Shown here: in pieces, positions 30,181 to 41,500 of the stretch | Numbering within the stretch: position 1 is the first letter of the stretch | Layout of the letters: each line of letters starts with the position of its first letter | Assembly (NCBI GenBank): GCA_027972325.1 | Contig: JAPMOS010000230.1 | Location: forward strand, 1-45,552 | Length of the DNA stretch: 45,552 bases | Reading direction: 5' to 3' | From: Paratrimastix pyriformis | Lineage: Eukaryota; Preaxostyla; Paratrimastigidae | Position numbers and translations under genes: made by a program | The notes under the pieces: generated by a model | Told to the model about the DNA's origin: nothing | The model's input: the letters and a program-made list of their open reading frames with translations, nothing else | The model's database searches: none

Positions 30181-31314
30181 CTATTCAAGTTGCTTTTTTA
30201 ATCTGATGAGCTTTTTTGTGTTGATGATATTGTTTTCATCGATTCCTTCTCGTTTCAGCTTCATCAAGTCACGGTTTATTGAAACTTTTTTGTGAATTTC
30301 ATGAGACACATCTTCAATATTTTTATGTTCAACAGTGTCAATCTTTTGAAGTTCGTCTGTCTTAAAACGTCGACGTTTACCATCAATAACCCATTTTGTG
30401 CCTTCACGTTTGGAAATGTTATATATCTCTTTACTGAAACGTGGAATTTCTTTCGAATATTTGCCTACATGTTCATAAATTCTCACTGTATCGCCTGGTT
30501 TAAATTTCTCACCAAGTCGCTCGACAATAATTGAATTTTCTTGAGAAATCTGGCTATGGAATTGTTTTTGCATTGGAACATTTTTGAAAACAAAATTTGG
30601 AGTCTTCATCAATAACCCTTTATGTGGAGTGTTGTTGTAATTGGTGACCAGTTCTTGAAATATTGAACTGATATTGACATGTTGGAGATTTTCAAGACTG
30701 AAAATATATTTAAAAAGCAGTTGCTTTAATGTTCTTGTGAGACGATCAATGATTCCGAGTCGATTTCCACCAACAATGTGATCATCACTTGCAGATTCAA
30801 AACGACAAATAATATTGCGGTCGTTGTTGAAAGCAAGGAATGATTTTTCATTAAATTCGTCATCCCCTTCAAGTTGGTAAGGGGGATTTTGAATATCATG
30901 TTGTAAATTATTTAAGAATTCTTTGTAAGCTCGTAATGTGTCAGACATTGACCGATCCTTTAATTTATAAATATAAGCTTTGCGACTCAGAATGTCGACA
31001 CATAAAAGAAATGCATAAAGATGATCATTATTTAATGTTTTTATGGATGTTTTATTTTTAATCTGAGATAGTGCTTTTGGAACATAAATTTTATCAATTT
31101 GAAAGGTCAAAGGAGGTGCCACAATTCGTAGGAAATTTGCTTTTTTGATGAGAGGTTTTTTTGCGAGTTGGTGAACTTCCTGTTTTTGAAGCCATGATTT
31201 GACCTCTGATTTTGGGAGATCAATATGATCATCTTGTAGTTTTTTGTAAAATTTGTCGAAGCTTTGGAAACCAAATTGTGGGTCATAATATTTTTCTTCT
31301 AAAGTTTTATTCAT
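30181..31314 (-). CDS. Polinton-type integrase (virus 3)
   Basis: 377 codons from the ATG at 31314. The N-terminal segment (DPQFGFQSFDKFYKKLQDD) has the same layout as that of the virus 2 integrase. The core shows FQIDKIYV, LLCVDILSRKAYIYKL and a later GIIDRLTRTLKQL, in the order of a DDE retroviral-type integrase. The C-terminal part (RLGEKFKPGDTVRIYE, then YNISKREGTKWVIDGK) resembles the chromo/SH3-like tail. The enzyme would insert the element. The gene lies 23 bp downstream of the helicase, same strand. Confidence 0.75.
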   Translation of the reverse strand: MNKTLEEKYYDPQFGFQSFDKFYKKLQDDHIDLPKSEVKSWLQKQEVHQLAKKPLIKKANFLRIVAPPLTFQIDKIYVPKALSQIKNKTSIKTLNNDHLYAFLLCVDILSRKAYIYKLKDRSMSDTLRAYKEFLNNLQHDIQNPPYQLEGDDEFNEKSFLAFNNDRNIICRFESASDDHIVGGNRLGIIDRLTRTLKQLLFKYIFSLENLQHVNISSIFQELVTNYNNTPHKGLLMKTPNFVFKNVPMQKQFHSQISQENSIIVERLGEKFKPGDTVRIYEHVGKYSKEIPRFSKEIYNISKREGTKWVIDGKRRRFKTDELQKIDTVEHKNIEDVSHEIHKKVSINRDLMKLKREGIDENNIINTKKLIRLKKQLE

Positions 31315-31337
31315 TTTTATATATTTACTTGAGATAA

Positions 31338-32245
31338 TTATAATGCGACATTAATGAATTCATAATTTGTGGAACGAGAGAGAGCGACATATTTCATGCG
31401 GCTATCAAATGCCTCCCATTGATGAATGGTATAAGGTTGATTGATAGTGAGGCCTTGAGAACTATGGCAAGTGGTGGCGAAAGCAAGATAAAATAAAGAC
31501 TGGAAGTCATCGAAAGGTATTTCCTTACAATCGTTTTCCAGAGGATTGAAAATGGTTATTTTTTTGGACTTTCTATCAATTTTCTTGACAGTAAAGCGTT
31601 GGTTATTATACACCTCGAAAGCCTTATTATTTGCTCGCCCAATAATTGGCATACCTTCGAGTAAATCCACATCTTGGCTGTCGGGATCGTTTTTATATTT
31701 TTGGAAATGGACGGGTTTGAGTTTATTGTGTGATGCAATAAAGCGTAACATACATACGTGATTAAATTCAATACGTTTTTTGTTGGTAAAACAAATATGA
31801 AGCATAGGATTGAGTGCGTTATGGAAGTCTGTTTTATGGAGATTTTTAATATTTATTGGGTCACAAATGTCAAATAATTTCCGGTCAGCACGACGACACT
31901 TTGTGAGATGAATCATATGGAAATTTGATAATTCTTTCACGATCATTGAGTGTTCGTAATCGAAATGGTCATCAGCGACAGGAAGAAGTTGCTCAAAGTC
32001 ACCGACAAGAATGAATTTCAAATTAGGGAGAGCGAGTTGTAACATTCGGAAGAATGTGAAGAAATATGAAGAGCACATACTGATTTCGTCAATAATTAGC
32101 ACATCAACATTGAAACAATTGAAAAATACGTGTTTATTTTTGCTCGCCATATTTAATAATTTGTGAAGCGTGATGCCAGCTTCATATAAACGAGCACTAA
32201 TATTTGTAGGGGTTGTGACACGGTAAGTGCGTCCTGTTGTCGTGA
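31338..32245 (-). pseudogene. Pif1-like SF1 helicase, N-terminal part lost (virus 3)
   Basis: Helicase motifs in order: VDVLIIDEISMCSS (motif II), FILVGDFEQLLPVADD (motif III), HLTKCRRADR, a C-terminal FATTCHSSQGLTINQ (motif V) and YVALSRSTNYEF (motif VI). These are diagnostic of Pif1/RecD-type 5'-3' helicases, found in some Polintons and adintovirus-like elements for replication. The upstream portion is replaced by DIRS element E. Confidence 0.75.
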
Positions 32246-32659
32246 GTTTTGGGTCGATACTTCCCAAAACTTAAGTTACACTCTAGGGAACACTTTATTG
32301 TGTTCCTCGGAGTAGAGATATTCTCTACTCGTTTGAAGTGATGCGTTCGGCGCATCTTCCTACCTCGCGCAAAGAAGAAAAGAATCAACCGGATACCGGC
32401 ACGAATAGCCAGCTACATCCCGGTTCGCGCACGAATCTTCTTTCTTCAGACGCAAAATGGAGCCCTCCGTCTCGAGGTCGGCTCCCTTGTTGTTTTTCGA
32501 CCAGTTTTCACGCGGTTCGACTTGTGAACCGTGTTGGATTGGTTTTGCGGTGATTCGGACTGACCGATCATCTGTTTTTCTCGCATAGTCCCTCTCCCGC
32601 TCCGCCGGTTTCGGCGAACGAGCCTTCGGTTTCTGTGCCTATGGAGACTATGTGCGTGA

Positions 32660-34663
32660 ATGCGGCCATGTCTGCTGCTCTTTCACGGTCTTCGATCATC
32701 TCATTCTTTCCCTGACCGTAGGAGCCCTACTTTGGCGCTCTTGCCTGTCGGGAAGCTTCTTTCGGCCAATTCGGTCGCGGTGGAGAAGTCTGTCGTTCTG
32801 TTTGGCACGACTCACCTCCTTCACATCATCTCATCTGATCCCGGTCCGCTCGGTAGGGCCGACCTTTCTCTTGGCCAGTTTGCTGGGGCGAGGCTTTCGG
32901 CCGCGCCGGCGCCTCCGGTGCCCGACGTCCCGCGTCCCGCACCTCCCGCGGTTGTTTCCGCCACGGTGGCTTCCTCCCCGGTGGCTCCTGCCCCGGTGGC
33001 GGCGGCCGGCACGCCATCGGCTCCGGCTCCGGCGGCTCTCTTGCCTGCGGCTGGCGTTGCGCCTCTCTTGCCTGCGGCGGGCGTGGCGCCTCTCTTGCCT
33101 GCGGCGGGCGTTGCGAGTGGTGCGGCGGCTCCCGCTCTCCCCTCGCCCTTCGTCCAATCCGGGGCTCCGGCCTCGGCCTCCGCGCGCGCCTCGTCTTCGA
33201 CGCCTGGCGGGGCTGGGGTTGCTCTGGCGCCCCACTCCCCCGCCCTCGGCCTTGCCCTCGATGGCCCACGGCTGGCCCTCTTCGCCCGGGGTCTTGCTTC
33301 TCTCCTCGAGGAGGGGCTCCACTTTCCGCGGATTCCTCCTCCGCCGGCCCCCTTTGTCCCCGCCCCGGTCCGCCTGCCCGCGGACCTCGAGTCCCCGCCG
33401 CACCAGGCTTGTGGCCGCACTCGGCCGCGGGAACGCCCCTCGGCCGACTCTTCTGACGAGGAGTCTTCGGCCTCTTCGGTTCCCTCTCTGGAATTCCTTG
33501 GGGAGTCTACCCCGGTCTACGAGTCGCCTCCGTCTTCGCCCCGGCCGCCGCCATCGCCTCGTCCTCCGCTTCGTTCGCCTCTGGCTTCTCAGGCCCCTAA
33601 TGCTTTGACCCTGGCCGCCTACCTGGCCAGGAACCCTCTGCGCTCTTCGAGCGCGGGCCTTGTGTCCACTCCCCCCCTCGTCGGGGAGCCTGCGGCTGCG
33701 CCGCCTTCCCGTTTCGCGGGGGGCCCCCCAGCTGTGTCGGCCACGTGCACTCCGCTTCCGGCGGCCCCCCTCCTCGCTGGGGTGCCCCCGGTGGCCACGG
33801 CCACGTGTACCCCTGTACCTTCGGGTTGCGCCTTCGGCTTGCCCTCGTCCCAACTCGGGCAGGGTGGTGCCCTTTCCTCGGCCCCCGCTTGTGGGAGCTT
33901 GTTGTTGCCTCCGGGCACGTCGCCTGAGGTGGCTCTCCTCTTCCGGCTCATGGAGGAACGGTTCGCGGCCCTCGCGGCCCAAACCGGTGGGGCGGCGGTT
34001 GTACCGCCTGGCGTTCTCCCACCCGCTAAGGAGTCCTACAAGGACTACCTTCGGCGGGTGGGGGTGCCTGAAGACAGGGGGTCGCTGACCCCCTTTGTCC
34101 CCCATTTTCCTTTGGCCGCGGCTGTTGACCTCGCCGAATTTGGTGGGGCTACCGTCAACTTGTCGACGGTGCCTCCGGATGTGGTTGCGCGGGCGCGGGA
34201 GCTGCTGGTGGCAGCGATCCCTGACCTCCGGTCCGAGTGGCCAGACGAAATCGCTGATAATATTCAGCGGAGCTGTCTGGCCGATATGTTACGACTTCCC
34301 TGCCCCAGGGGTTTTCCCCTGGGAGCGCCGTTGACTCCACCTGAGGAGTGCGCGCGGGGGGGTGAGACCGCGGACGCCCAACGTCGGCGCGAGGTGGACT
34401 CGCGCCGCATTCGTACCCACGTACAGTTCTTGTTGCTTAAGGCGAGGGGCCTGGAGCTCACCCGCCTCGGCCTCAAGGGACTTGAGGCCGCTCTCCCTGG
34501 GCGGTGGCTGAGGCGCTGGGACCCGACCTGCAGCCGGCTGCGCAACTTGTGGCCGGTCGGCTGCTGGAGCGCGTCCGTCCCCTCATCGGGGATTGCCTCT
34601 CCACGCTGGGGGTGGTGGCGGCCCAGATCAACGCGGAAGCCTCCACGGAGACTAACAAGTTGA
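32660..34663 (+). pseudogene. DIRS element E gag-like protein
   Basis: A long Pro/Ala/Ser-rich N-terminal region, then YKDYLRRVGVPEDRG, FPLAAAVDLAEFGG, PPDVVARARELLVAAIPD, CPRGFPLGAP and RRIRTHVQFLLLKARGLEL. The last blocks line up with the gag of element A. A 10-residue unit LLPAAGVAPL repeats three times (33033-33116). The 3' part continues in another register. Role as capsid-like protein is inferred from order. Confidence 0.6.
33033..33116 (+). repeat. 30 bp coding repeat, three copies
   Basis: CTCTCTTGCCTGCGGC followed by a TGGCGTTGCG-like end occurs three times in frame, giving three copies of a Leu-Leu-Pro-Ala-Ala-Gly-Val-Ala unit in the gag-like protein. Confidence 0.85.
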
Positions 34664-35125
34664 GGAAGATCTGGGCCGCCGTGGTTTCTTGGTCTAAGCT
34701 TAAAGCTTGGATCGCCAAGAAACTCTCCGAGAGGTCCCTCTACGCGGACCAGCCGGCAGTCCAAGCCAAGCTGCCGGACCCTGCGCGGCTTCTCTGGGCC
34801 CCCGAGGTGGTGGCCGCTCAGCTGGACGGTCAAAAGGCCACTGTCGAGGGGGACAAGGTGGAGAGGAGCCTCTCCCGCCGTGGCGAAGGGTCTCAGCGCC
34901 CCTTCCGGCCCCGCAATCGTCAGCAGAAGCGCCCGCGCCAGGAGCCCCGTCCGAAGGCCCCGAGTCTCGACCGGCTGCGCCTCCTCGCCCTCCGGCCCCG
35001 CACCCTCCTCAACAGGCGGGCCGTGGACGGGGCGCTCCGTTCCATAAAAAGTAGATCGCCGCTCCCCTACCGCCCGAATATGATGGCGTCGTCCCTTCGA
35101 TCGTCTCTGGGGCGGGGGAGAACTT

Positions 35126-36426
35126 GTGCCGACTTGCGTCGACATTTCGCGCCCGGGCGGGCTGGCCGTGTCGGAGTCTCTCTTCCTGGGGCCGTTTCGG
35201 TCTCCGGAGGAGCAGGCTCTCGCGGCTGGGTTGCCCCCGGGTGACCTGACTCTGGAGTCGGTCCTCTCGACTTTCTCCGGAGGTCCCCTCACTGGAGGGC
35301 CCAGACTTTGCGGGGGGCGCGTCCCCGGGGGTCTTGGCCGAGAGGGTGTGGGCGCAGTCGGCGTCCTTGTCTCTGGACCAGGCCTTGGAGCTCAATCGAG
35401 TCTCGGCCGGCTCATCTCCAGTGGGGGGCCGTCTCAACAGGTTTCAGGCGGCCTGGGACGGGCTGCGGTTCCAGTCGGATTGGAGCCGTGGGGTGATTGG
35501 GCGGGGTCTCGAGCTGGAGTGGCTCTCCTCTCCCCCGGAACATTGCATCCGGTCCTCTCAGATTCCGCTTTCGGCCGAGGACTCGGCTGCCTTAGGGGAG
35601 GAAATCTCTGCCTTCAGGGAGGCAGGTGCCGTGAAGGAGGTGGCCCCTTCGTTCGCCAGGGCGGTCCTCCCTCTCTTCACGGTCCCCAAGAAGGACGGCG
35701 GGAGGAGGGGTGATCAATGCCGCCCCACTGAACGAGTACGTCTCCTGCCCTCACTTCAGGGTGGAGGGCTTGTCAGTGGCGGCGGCCCTGATCCAGAAGG
35801 GCGAGTGGCTGATGAGCTTGGATTTTTCCAAGGCCTATCTCCACGTCCCTTTGCCTCCCGCCACCTCGAGGTACCTTTGCTTCGAGTGGGAGGGGAAGAC
35901 CTGGGCGTTCGTGGCCATGCCTTTTGGCCTCAACGTTGCCCCTCGAGTCTTTACCAAGCTCATGAGGGTCCCGATTGCGGAGATCAGGTTTCGAGGTGTC
36001 AGGATTTCCATTTACCTCGACGATATCATGATTGTCGGGTCCTCGAAGGAGGAGGCTCTTCGGCACACAGTTTTCGTTGTGCTGCTCCTGACCGAGTTGG
36101 GCTTCGTCTTCAATGTGAAGAAGTGCACGAAGTCCCCAACGACGTGCCTCGAACATTTGGGCATGTTAGTGGACTCGGTCAGGATGTCCTTCCGGGTTCC
36201 CCCTCACAAGGTGGTGGCGACCTTGGAGTTGATCAAGGGAGCCTTGGGAAGGGGGCCAGGACAGGTCTTTCTCGGTGAGGGAGCTCGCCAGACTGGCGGG
36301 TTCGCTCTCCTGTCTGCGGGACGCGGTTCTCCCGACCCACCTTTACACTCACAACCTTCTCCGGTTGGCGTCCAGAACGAGACGTTCCCCCGGGGGGTGG
36401 GAGGCTCGCACGGTTCTCGACGACTT
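35126..36426 (+). pseudogene. DIRS element E reverse transcriptase
   Basis: The leader SESLFLGPFRSPEEQALAAG matches element A. RT blocks are FTVPKKDGGRR, LMSLDFSKAYLHVPLP, FVAMPFGLNVAPRVFTK, ISIYLDDIMIVGSS, LGFVFNVKKC and HLGMLVDSVRMSFRVP. The last element sequence before the virus 2 terminus reads GGWEARTVLDD, about 30 codons earlier in the protein than the break point in element A. Broken. Confidence 0.8.
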
Positions 36427-37305
36427 AGTAGTTATAAAAGGAGAGTTCTGAGACAAGCGATTTTCACACACAATTTTTCACGCTTGCGTTGTTATTTGAG
36501 GCAAAAATCGATTTCTTCAGAACAAAATCTTTTTCTCATTATATTTTTATTGAAAAGGAGCATTTTATTTTATCAGCTTTGAATGATTTAAGCATTAATT
36601 TTCTCGAGCTACAAACGTTATTTGAGGCAAAAATCGAATTCTTCAGAGCAAAATCTTTTTTCTCAATGTTTTTTAAGTAAAACGAGCATTTTATTTTAAT
36701 CAGCTTTGAATGATTTAAGCATCAATTCATTCGAGCTACAAACGAAATTAGAGGCAAAAAAGCGAATTCTCCATGCATTTTCAATTTTTTCCATTTTTGT
36801 CCCAGAAATTATTTTGCCATTTTGTCAAATCAAACAATTCAATCATCTTAAGCATCAAACGAAAGAGAATTCAATCAGAAACAGCTTATCTCTTCATTCA
36901 AAATAAAATTGTGACAAAAGTGCTTTTCAAAAGTGATCATTAAATAATGCATCAATCTTAAGTAAATAATGCATTCTTTTGATTGAATCAGCTCAAATAA
37001 TTGATTCTAAGAAAATGGAAAAGTATGACAAAATGATAAAACAATATGAAATTTGATTTCAGCACCGAGCCCTTTAAAGCGAAAATTTACTCAGCTTTGA
37101 CATGAATTGAAAGAGAAATCAATCAGATTTACCTTCTATTTCAAAGAGATAAAAACAGCGTTTCATCATTTGAGCTCTGAGTGTTTTAAGATGATAATTC
37201 AATGAGCTACTGGGGCTAACTCAATGAAATAGTGAACGAGTGATAGCAGTTGATTAACATGTAAAGGTATTTGAAGAAAAATAATTATCTATAGTTAGTA
37301 TATAG
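36427..37305. repeat. Terminal inverted repeat of virus 2 (~880 bp)
   Basis: Reverse complement of 9921-10813. Outer tip 5'-AG at 36427; inner end at CTATAGTTAGTATATA near 37305. Carries the mirror copies of the 126 bp tandem repeat (units ending in GTTATTTGAGGC-like sequence at 36502, 36628 and 36755). No gene of note in 36427-37308. Confidence 0.9.
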
Positions 37306-37308
37306 AGA

Positions 37309-37479
37309 ATGAATTGTGATAAGCATCCAGTTAAGATTGATAGGGCGCTATTTGAACTCCTACAGGAGTTGATTAAGCTTCATGGTGATGAATATTTCAC
37401 TGTTACAATAACTAAGAAGAAAGGAGATGAGAGTGACGATTCCACAACAATAGTGTATGAAAATGAATATTTCCATTAA
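37309..37479 (+). CDS. Small unknown protein (56 aa), first gene after the TIR
   Basis: ATG 37309 lies at the inner TIR edge; TAA at 37477-37479. The peptide starts MNCDKHPVKIDRALFELLQE, continues with a Lys-rich and acidic segment and ends NEYFH. It looks like one amphipathic helix and a beta pair. Convergent with the integrase; their stop codons share a TTAA. Its position relative to the TIR mirrors that of the 224-aa gene of virus 1. Function unknown. Confidence 0.5.
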   Translation: MNCDKHPVKIDRALFELLQELIKLHGDEYFTVTITKKKGDESDDSTTIVYENEYFH

Positions 37480-38510
37480 CGGAGCTTCATATCATGCATT
37501 ATATTATCTGTGTCAATACCTTCTCGAGTCAGTCTTCGTTTGACGAGTCTTTTCTTCTTTGTGTCATCAATCTTCTTGACAGCTTTTTCAGTGCTCTCCT
37601 TCTCGATGATTTCACCAACCTTCTTCAACTCATATTGTTTGTAGTGTTTTTTCAACAGTTCTCCAGACTTCAGGTTCTTGAGAACATACTTTTTACCATC
37701 GAATGAGTCAATGATATAGACAGCGAGAGAATACTTTACTTCATCACCTTTAGCGAATGCTTTGAGCTTTCGAACAGCACGAACATGGTCACCAATATTA
37801 TAAATACGTTCTATTTGAGTGACTGATTGTTTGTTTGTATCATGGTTGTTGAACACATTATAAGGTGTTGCTTTAATGGTTCTGTGGTAATCATTGTTGT
37901 AAGAAGATACCAAATCAGGAAGAACTTTAGTCCAATCGGAGTCACCAGAAGAGAGACGCCAACGTTGTAGTTTGAGAGCAATTGTACGATTGAATCGTTC
38001 AACAATACTATTCTTATTGATTTCTTCAGGGTCACTGAAATGAGCCACAACATGATTATCAGTCATCCATTTGACATATTGTTTAGCTTGGAATTCATTG
38101 TCACAGTTGATGTTTTCAGGAGTACCTTTTAAGTCATCATGGAAGATACTTTTAATTGCTTTGAGAACCTCAGTGGGCTTTCTTGTTTTAAGTGGACGAC
38201 AGGCAGCATAACGAGAGTACACATCAATAACACAGAGGATGTTCTCGAATCCAGTTCTCGTCTTAAAACGATCATAGATGATGATATCCATCTGAACACA
38301 TGCGAGAGCAGTATGAGCCACAATCGTGTTGAACTTTTTGGGTTTTCTATCTTCTTTCATGATTTGATAATCAGGTGTCTTATTTAGCACGTTTTGGACA
38401 GCATCTAAGGTGATTTTCTTGTCATCTTGTTTGAGTTTTCGATACAATTTAGGAGCAGAAACAAAGCCCGTTTTAGGATTGCTATAAGCATTTTGAATGG
38501 TCTTTTCCAT
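37476..38510 (-). CDS. Polinton-type integrase (virus 2)
   Basis: 344 codons from ATG 38510. N-terminal segment NPKTGFVSAPKLYRKLKQDD; the DDE core has CVQMDIIIYDR, LCVIDVYSRYAACRPL, INCDNEFQAKQYVKW and NSIVERFNRTIALKLQRW, with the expected Asp, Asp and Glu (35-residue type spacing). It continues through DYHRTIKATPYNVF to an SH3/chromo-like tail (IYNIGDHVRAVRKL) and a Lys/Arg-rich end. It inserts the element, giving short target duplications. Divergent from the polymerase gene with about 70 bp between starts. Confidence 0.88.
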   Translation of the reverse strand: MEKTIQNAYSNPKTGFVSAPKLYRKLKQDDKKITLDAVQNVLNKTPDYQIMKEDRKPKKFNTIVAHTALACVQMDIIIYDRFKTRTGFENILCVIDVYSRYAACRPLKTRKPTEVLKAIKSIFHDDLKGTPENINCDNEFQAKQYVKWMTDNHVVAHFSDPEEINKNSIVERFNRTIALKLQRWRLSSGDSDWTKVLPDLVSSYNNDYHRTIKATPYNVFNNHDTNKQSVTQIERIYNIGDHVRAVRKLKAFAKGDEVKYSLAVYIIDSFDGKKYVLKNLKSGELLKKHYKQYELKKVGEIIEKESTEKAVKKIDDTKKKRLVKRRLTREGIDTDNIMHDMKLR

Positions 38511-38579
38511 TAGTATAATGAAGTTATAAAATTAAAAGTGACTTAGAGAAACCTTAAATTTATAGATTAATAAAATATT
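38511..38579. promoter_or_regulatory. Divergent promoter region between integrase and DNA polymerase B
   Basis: A 69 bp AT-rich interval. Contains AAAAGTGACTTAG (38534-38546), repeated as AAAGTGACTTAAA ahead of the GIY-YIG gene, and TATA-like stretches close to both ATGs. Must serve both genes, as no other space exists. Confidence 0.5.
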
Positions 38580-41500
38580 ATGAAAAAAATTTTATCTCAC
38601 ACTACTATAGACATGACAACTAAAACCGCAAATCCATTTGTTGCATTTGATGGACTCTCAGATGAAGAGGCGAAGAAGTTGTTCGAAGAATACATAAATA
38701 AACGGCAGGCAACATCACCAAAAGAGGAAAAGAAGGAAAAGAAAGAAAAGAAAGAAGTGAAGATTGCACAAGAAGAAGTTATTGATGTAGATGCCTTATC
38801 AACAAAAGGAGCAGAAAACGTCGAAGATGAGTTTGGAAAAATAGCACAATATGAAGTGGTAGAATGCAAGAAAGCCATGAAAGGCTTTATGAAGAACTAT
38901 TCGATTATGAACCATGGAAAGATCGAGGCAACTGACTACAAGCAAAGTGTTGAGAGATGTTTTGTGGACACTGAAGGAATGATAAAAAAGATATTATATG
39001 AAGAGATGAAGGGAGGGCAGTTCAAACTGAACATCGTGTTGAAATGTCAGTTCACCAAAGAAGACAAGTCAATGTATGGACACTTTTCGTCGGGCAGCAT
39101 TCGAATTCTCGGTAAGAAAGACATTGAAGAAGGAATTGGGAATGCAGTGTCGAGAATCCAAGAGCTCGTGGACAATTTTGTTAACAATGGAAGTGCATGG
39201 GTCCTAAAACGTATTGAGAATGTGTTTTTGAATGTAGCCTCATACAAGCCAATGCGTGGAAGCAGTTACATTGAATTACCAGAGGTATTGAACCAGAAGA
39301 AAGCATTGATAAATATTCAGAATGATGACAATGAGTGTTTTAAATGGAGTGTTTTAGCAACATTGCATCCAGTTGATGTGCATCCGGAGAGAGTGAAGCA
39401 ATACATGAAGTATGACAATGAGCTCGACTTTAAGGGCATTCATTTTCCAATGGAAATTGACAGTATACCACGATTTGAAGCTAAAAATAACATAGCCATC
39501 AATGTGATCGAGCATCATATCACAACAAAAAAGGTTAAGAAGGAGAAGAAGACATCAGTTGTCTTCAATCCATTGTATGTCTCACCAATTTGGAATACGG
39601 CTAAAACAGTAGTCAATATGCTACGTATAACAGAGCTCGATGAGAATACAGAGGTGATGAAAGGAGAAGGATGTGAGAAGACAGAAACCAACTCACATTA
39701 TGTGTTGATTAAAGATTTGTCTCGTCTCTTAAGTTCAAGCCAGAACAGTCACAATGGAAAAAAGTATTTTTGTCTGAACTGTATGCATGGATTTTGGAAT
39801 GAAAGCCTGTTGCAAAGGCATAAACCAGTGTGCTATGAGCATGAATGTTGTCAAGCATGGTTACCAATAGAAGAAGATGCTCATGTTGAATTCAAGCATA
39901 TATCAAAATCAGTGAAGCAACCTTTTGCGATTTATGCAGATTTCGAAGCACTCACAACACCAATTGATGATGATGACGATGAGAAAAAAATAAAAGCAGC
40001 ATATCAGCACCATAATGTGTGTTCATATGCATACAAAGTTGTCAGTAATTATCCAGAGTTTGAGAGACCAATACAATTGTATCGTGGTGAAGGAGCAGTT
40101 GAGCATTTCTTAAAATCCATCATCGAAGAGCGTAAAACGATACTGAAGATAGTCAAAAGGAACTGTGAGATGAACTTATCGAAGGAACAACAAAAAGAGT
40201 TTGATAAAGCCACTGTGTGTCATATTTGTGGACGAGAGATTGAAGATGAATCAGATAAAGTGAGAGACCATGATCATATTACGGGTGAATATCGAGGGGC
40301 AGCACATAATGGATGTAACTTATTATTCAGTCTGAAGAATTACAAGGTACCAGTTTTCTTTCACAATCTAAAGGGTTATGATTCTCACCTCTTAATGCAA
40401 GAAATAGGGAACTTTAGTGAGAAAATTACATGCTTAGCATTGACTGAAGAGAAGTATCTGTCGTTCTCGATGGATGGAAATATAGAGTTCAAAGACAGTT
40501 TTGCATTCATGACAGAATCATTGGATAAATTATCAGAGAACTTAGGGAAGAACAACTACGATGATTTTATCAGAACAAAAGCAGATTGGGAAGGAATCAG
40601 TGAAGAGAACCTGAAACTTTTATGCCAGAAGGGTGTTTATCCATATGACTATTTGAACACAATGGAGAAGTTCGATGAGACTGAATTGCCACCAAAGGAA
40701 GCATTTTACAGTAAACTAAACGATAAAGCCATATCTGATGAAGATTATGCACATGCACAGACAGTATGGAACACATTTGAATGTGAAACGTTAGGTGATT
40801 ATCATGACATATACCTTAAAACTGATGTGTTACTATTAGCAGATGTCTTCGAAAAGTTTCGTAGCATGTGTATAAAAAATTACGGGCTCGATCCGGTATG
40901 TTACGTGTCATTACCAGCAATGTCATGGGATGCGGCACTGAAGCGTTCGAAGGTGGAGTTAGACTTATTTAATGACACACAAATGGACATGCATTTGTTT
41001 ATTGAGAAGGGTATTCGAGGAGGGATTTCAATGATAACGAACAGATATTGTCAAGCCAACAACAAGTACATGAAGACATACAACAAAGAGGGCAAAACGG
41101 TGTACATTCTGTATCTCGATGCTAACAACCTTTACGGCAAAGCAATGAGTTATAGACTACCAACGACTGATTTTCAATGGGAAAAGAACGTAAGCAAGTT
41201 CACGAAGAGCAAGATAATGTCATTAGACAAGAATGGAGATAGAGGCTACATATTAGAAGTGGATTTATCATATCCAAAAGAACTACATGACATGCACAAT
41301 GATTATCCATTAGCACCATGCAAGAAGGTTGTAGAAGATGAAAAGTTATCTGAATACCAGAAGTTGTTGAAGACGAATTTAAGCCTAAAGCAGGCAAAAG
41401 TTGAGAAGTTGATTTGTGATTTTGAAGACAAGACTGATTATGTTGTGCATTATCGTGCACTCCAGCTATATTTGAGTTTAGGAATGGAACTGAAAGCAGT

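Larger units (their letters stand above)
28900..32245. mobile_element. Polinton-like element piece (virus 3), truncated by DIRS element E
   Basis: AT-rich block with an integrase and a Pif1-like helicase, both on the minus strand, and a plus-strand gene of unknown kind. The integrase belongs to the same broad type as that of virus 2 but is clearly a different lineage, so this is not a copy of viruses 1 and 2. The right edge is the terminus of DIRS element E at 32246, which cuts the helicase. The left edge near 28900 is uncertain. Incomplete fossil. Confidence 0.6.
32246..36426 (+). mobile_element. DIRS element E, same family as A, cut by virus 2
   Basis: Starts with the palindrome-tipped terminal repeat seen at the end of element A (32246-32270 pairs GTTTTGGG with CCCAAAAC). 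Runs through gag (32660-34663) and RT (35126-36426) and stops in the RT connection/RNase H region at the virus 2 terminus. The leader 32271-32659 holds no gene apart from the repeat. The 3' half with recombinase is absent from the window. Reading frames are broken in about three places. Confidence 0.75.
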
